Shown here: positions 61,458 to 64,000 of the stretch, piece by piece
How the letters are laid out: every line of letters begins with the position of its first letter
Position numbering within the stretch: position 1 is the stretch's first letter
Source: Chrysophaeum taylorii
Lineage: Eukaryota > Sar > Pelagophyceae > Pelagomonadales > Pelagomonadaceae
Assembly (NCBI GenBank): GCA_029834535.1
Contig: JAQMWT010000480.1
Span: 62,001 to 126,000 of the forward strand
Direction of reading: 5' to 3'
DNA length: 64,000 bases
Made by a program: the position numbers and the translations under genes
The notes under the pieces: model-generated
Databases searched by the model: none
What the model was told of the DNA's origin: nothing
The model's input: the letters and a program-made list of their open reading frames with translations, nothing else

Positions 61458-62228
61458 ATGAACGGCAGTAGCCAAATCGAGTCAGGCGACGGCGTCGTAT
61501 GCCACCCTCACAGCTTCACACCGCCGCCGCCAACGCCCCTCGAAGCGAGATTGATGGAAGCGGAGACGGCGCGCGAAGCTGCAGAGGCTGCACGAGACGC
61601 GGCCGAAGCGCGGGCGCGGCGCGCCGAGGCGGACGCCCACCGGTTACGGCAGCAGCTCGCGCTGTTTGGAGAGAAGATGCTCAACGTCGCGCACGCGCCT
61701 GCGACCGGCAGCATCGCCGCGGCGCCTACGAGTAACGACAATTCCCACCCGGTTGTGAGCCGACCTGAGGCCCCACCGCGCAACGACATGGCACAATTGC
61801 CCGAGCCGCAGTCTCCCGACCGGGTCGACGGCGCTGCGCCCGCGTCATCGTCATCAACGGCAGAGCGCGCCTCCAAACGAACAAGACGGGTGTGGATCTT
61901 CAACCCCAAGTGGCGAGTGGGGCGCGATTGGCTCGAGTACGACGCGGCCAACGAAACAATGGGCTGCTCGGTCTGCCGCCTTGCTGGAGAGAGCGGAAAA
62001 TGGGCACGCACCGGTATCACTAGGATGCGACTCGAGGCGATCACTAGTCACGCCAACGACCAGAAGCATCAGAGGCACCTCCAGGACGCCGAAAACGCGA
62101 AGCGTGCCGAACTGTCCACGCTCCACGCGCCCCAGCCTCAACCGCAACAACCGCCAGCAGTGCAGGCAACGGGGGTGCAACCACCCGCCGACCCCAGCGG
62201 CGGCGACCAGCTGCCGCATCCCAACTGA
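61458..62228 (+). CDS. Zinc-finger protein (hAT-associated TTF-like finger)
   Basis: 256 residues from the ATG at 61458 (MNGSSQIESGDGVV). A short coiled coil (LEARLMEAETAREAAEAARD) and a disordered stretch precede a single finger: RVWIFNPKWRVGRDWLEYDA, GCSVCRLAGESGKWARTGIT, and LEAITSHANDQKHQRHL. The C-x2-C...H-x5-H spacing preceded by W-x-x-WL matches TTF/ZNF862-type fingers, often found at the N-terminus of hAT transposases and in domesticated derivatives. No transposase core follows within 1.7 kb. It may be a domesticated DNA-binding protein or a fragment. The C-terminus is Gln/Pro-rich. Confidence 0.55.
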   Translation: MNGSSQIESGDGVVCHPHSFTPPPPTPLEARLMEAETAREAAEAARDAAEARARRAEADAHRLRQQLALFGEKMLNVAHAPATGSIAAAPTSNDNSHPVVSRPEAPPRNDMAQLPEPQSPDRVDGAAPASSSSTAERASKRTRRVWIFNPKWRVGRDWLEYDAANETMGCSVCRLAGESGKWARTGITRMRLEAITSHANDQKHQRHLQDAENAKRAELSTLHAPQPQPQQPPAVQATGVQPPADPSGGDQLPHPN

Positions 62229-64000
62229 CAGACAATACTCGGGGGGTCCACCGTACGTGGTGTGTACATTGCGAACGATACCCTCAACCAGATTCGGCCT
62301 TTGCGACCATCACCCCCTGACGGAGCCTCCCTCTTTTCTTCTCATCGACGACGGCGACGTTGCTCTCCTCCGCGCGATCGTGACACCAACCAAACTACCT
62401 CAGGGCGCTGCGTACATCAGACCGCATGCCTGCGCGGACCACCGTGAGATGGCAGCTGCGAACGGCAAACGGCGCGAACCGCGATTATTTGGTTGGGCAA
62501 TGCGGCGCTCGCCGGCGTCGGCACGTGCGCGAACGTGGCAAAGACTCTTGACTTTGCACCACATCTGCAACATGTACTCTTTCTCCACGACTTGCTAGTG
62601 ACATATGCTACCTCTTTGTTGGTTGTCCCGGGGTCTCGCTTATTTCGCAGTCTATAAGTGTTGATGAACTGGATGTCGACAACTCGAGAGTGTAGCGGCC
62701 CGTCAAGAAGGTGGAAGGCGAAGGACACATACCTATCTCGAAAGCTGCAGTCCCAAAGGGACAGGTGGCAAGCGTAAGGTCACAACGACCCTCACAACGA
62801 TCCTCTTCTTAGGGCCGCTCGTGCGGGCCACGCCCGAGTTGCTGCATATTGCTGGCCGGGCTGTGCGATCGTTGTCAGGTGTTGGCCGGCGTCGATGGCG
62901 CCCACATCGAGCTCCCGAGTGACGAGCGAGCGCTGGACGCTGGAGGACGACGGAGAGCGACACGAGAAGCAAGGCAGTACCGCGGGCGTCGACGGGAGCT
63001 AGGAGCTCCACGTGTTAATGTTGGCGTGCTTTGTCACGCGCCGCCGACTTGCAGTTGAGACATTTCGGGATCCGAGGGCGTAGACAGATTGTTTCGGAAT
63101 GTGTTCCGGTTTTGACGTAGTGCAAGTAGACCACGTCACGTTCATACGTAGTTCATCACGTTTTTGTGTGGATTCCTGGAATATTGGAAAGACATACATA
63201 CGCCACAACGCGTCATGATGATGACTCTCGTGCATTCCCTCTCAATCGCGCACTTCCACTGAGCCCATACCCTTCCGGCTCGCCCGGGTTATCAATCGTC
63301 CAAGACCAATCGCCTGGCCACACACAATCGCGGGCGACGCTGAGCTCGACCTGCCACGCGTCAGCCAGGACGACCGATTATGGCCACACGCTGACGCCTT
63401 CCTCTTGGAGCTCGCTCGTATCGCGTTCGACCTTGTTGTCCACGCTGCCTTCGAGACAAGGGCGGATACTTCTGTCCGTCCCCCCTTCTGCCTCGGACCA
63501 GTCCCCTACTCGCTCGAGTTTAAGCGTCGCGCACAACGAGCGTGAACGCCACTGGACGTACCGATCTGACTTACACCGTCGGCTTATCTCCGAAGCTAGA
63601 CAGAAGGAGGGTAATATAACGGCGCGAAGTGAAGTCGCCGCTCGAAGCGACGCTACAGTACAATAAGCAGTATTGTAATCGCGACAAGAGTGCGACTCGG
63701 CGGAGTGGAGGTCAGACATAAAGTCAACACCGACTGCATATTCTTGCAGCATGACGCTTTCTCAATACTAAGATACTCACATAATTTGGCCTTGAAATCG
63801 TCGACCGTAGTCTGACGGCGTTGCAAAGCCATCGGCGTTCTTTGCCACGTCGGCGAGGCAGTCGTTGATTTGGGGGACGAGCAAAACCTCCGGAACGGCA
63901 TTATATTCGCGCACGTTGGCGGTATGCTATACGCACCTCGGTAGCTGAGTAAAAGCGTTTTATTTTGGAACACGCAGTGGCTCCCGGGTGGCATATTCGC
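62229..64000. other. 1.8-kb terminal stretch, no supported gene
   Basis: Frames up to about 165 residues occur on both strands, but none shows domain signal, consistent codon bias or splice continuity. A gene could begin beyond the window end. No repeats recognised. Confidence 0.4.

Overview
This is a nuclear eukaryotic window from a compact, GC-rich protist genome. Genes are short, closely packed and lie on both strands. Introns are very short (about 39-65 nt, with two of 82 and 143 nt). Clear eukaryotic marker genes are eIF5, zuotin/DNAJC2, the zinc chaperone ZNG1, an NSUN rRNA/tRNA methyltransferase and the ciliary transition-zone protein TMEM231. TMEM231 implies that the organism builds, or recently built, a cilium/flagellum. 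An ARM-repeat protein, a GARP-type Myb factor, a CHAT/TPR protein, a protein with a signal peptide followed by Phe, and a plastid-style SH3-barrel protein together suggest an alga, most likely a stramenopile (ochrophyte). That placement is inference; no rRNA or organelle gene is present to settle it.

Layout. 1-1.8 kb: 3' part of a WW + ARM-repeat gene (at least four exons). 1.8-4.6 kb: a hAT element carrying a nested MULE, each with matching target-site duplications. 4.8-6.4 kb: WD40 gene. 6.6-9.7 kb: hAT transposase relics, a second hAT deletion derivative, a minisatellite and a Helitron helicase relic. 10.4-14.6 kb: a sulfotransferase gene with one frame change, a broken PARP gene and a broken coiled-coil/Tudor-like gene. 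14.9-20.4 kb: a helical-repeat protein and a large TPR/CHAT gene. 20.5-36.7 kb is the gene-dense core: zuotin, PH/BAG protein, a hAT relic, triple cold-shock-domain protein, ZNG1, a nuclear protein, a METTL20-like methyltransferase, a membrane protein, a DnaJ and TMEM231. 38-38.8 kb: second sulfotransferase. 41.2-44 kb: PDZ/EF-hand protein and eIF5. 44.5-46.5 kb: C-type lectin receptor-like protein. 48-55.5 kb: NSUN methyltransferase, GARP factor, a zinc-finger protein and a plastid SH3-like membrane protein. 55.6-57.3 kb: second minisatellite/Helitron locus with a LINE-type fragment. 57.3-62.2 kb: coiled-coil protein, CPBP membrane protease and a zinc-finger protein. The last 1.8 kb has no gene I can support.

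Themes. Three Hsp70 co-chaperones (zuotin, BAG protein, DnaJ) fall within 15 kb, and two gene pairs are head-to-head with 70-142 bp between start codons. Mobile DNA is almost entirely cut-and-paste or rolling-circle: three hAT copies, one MULE and two Helitron relics, plus one LINE-like piece. The strongest structural signals are the MULE nested in a hAT and the minisatellite joined to the Helitron relics, whose repeat unit contains a perfect 5' splice-site-like core. All exon joins given here were deduced by eye from splice consensus, frame continuity and family motifs; none is backed by transcripts.
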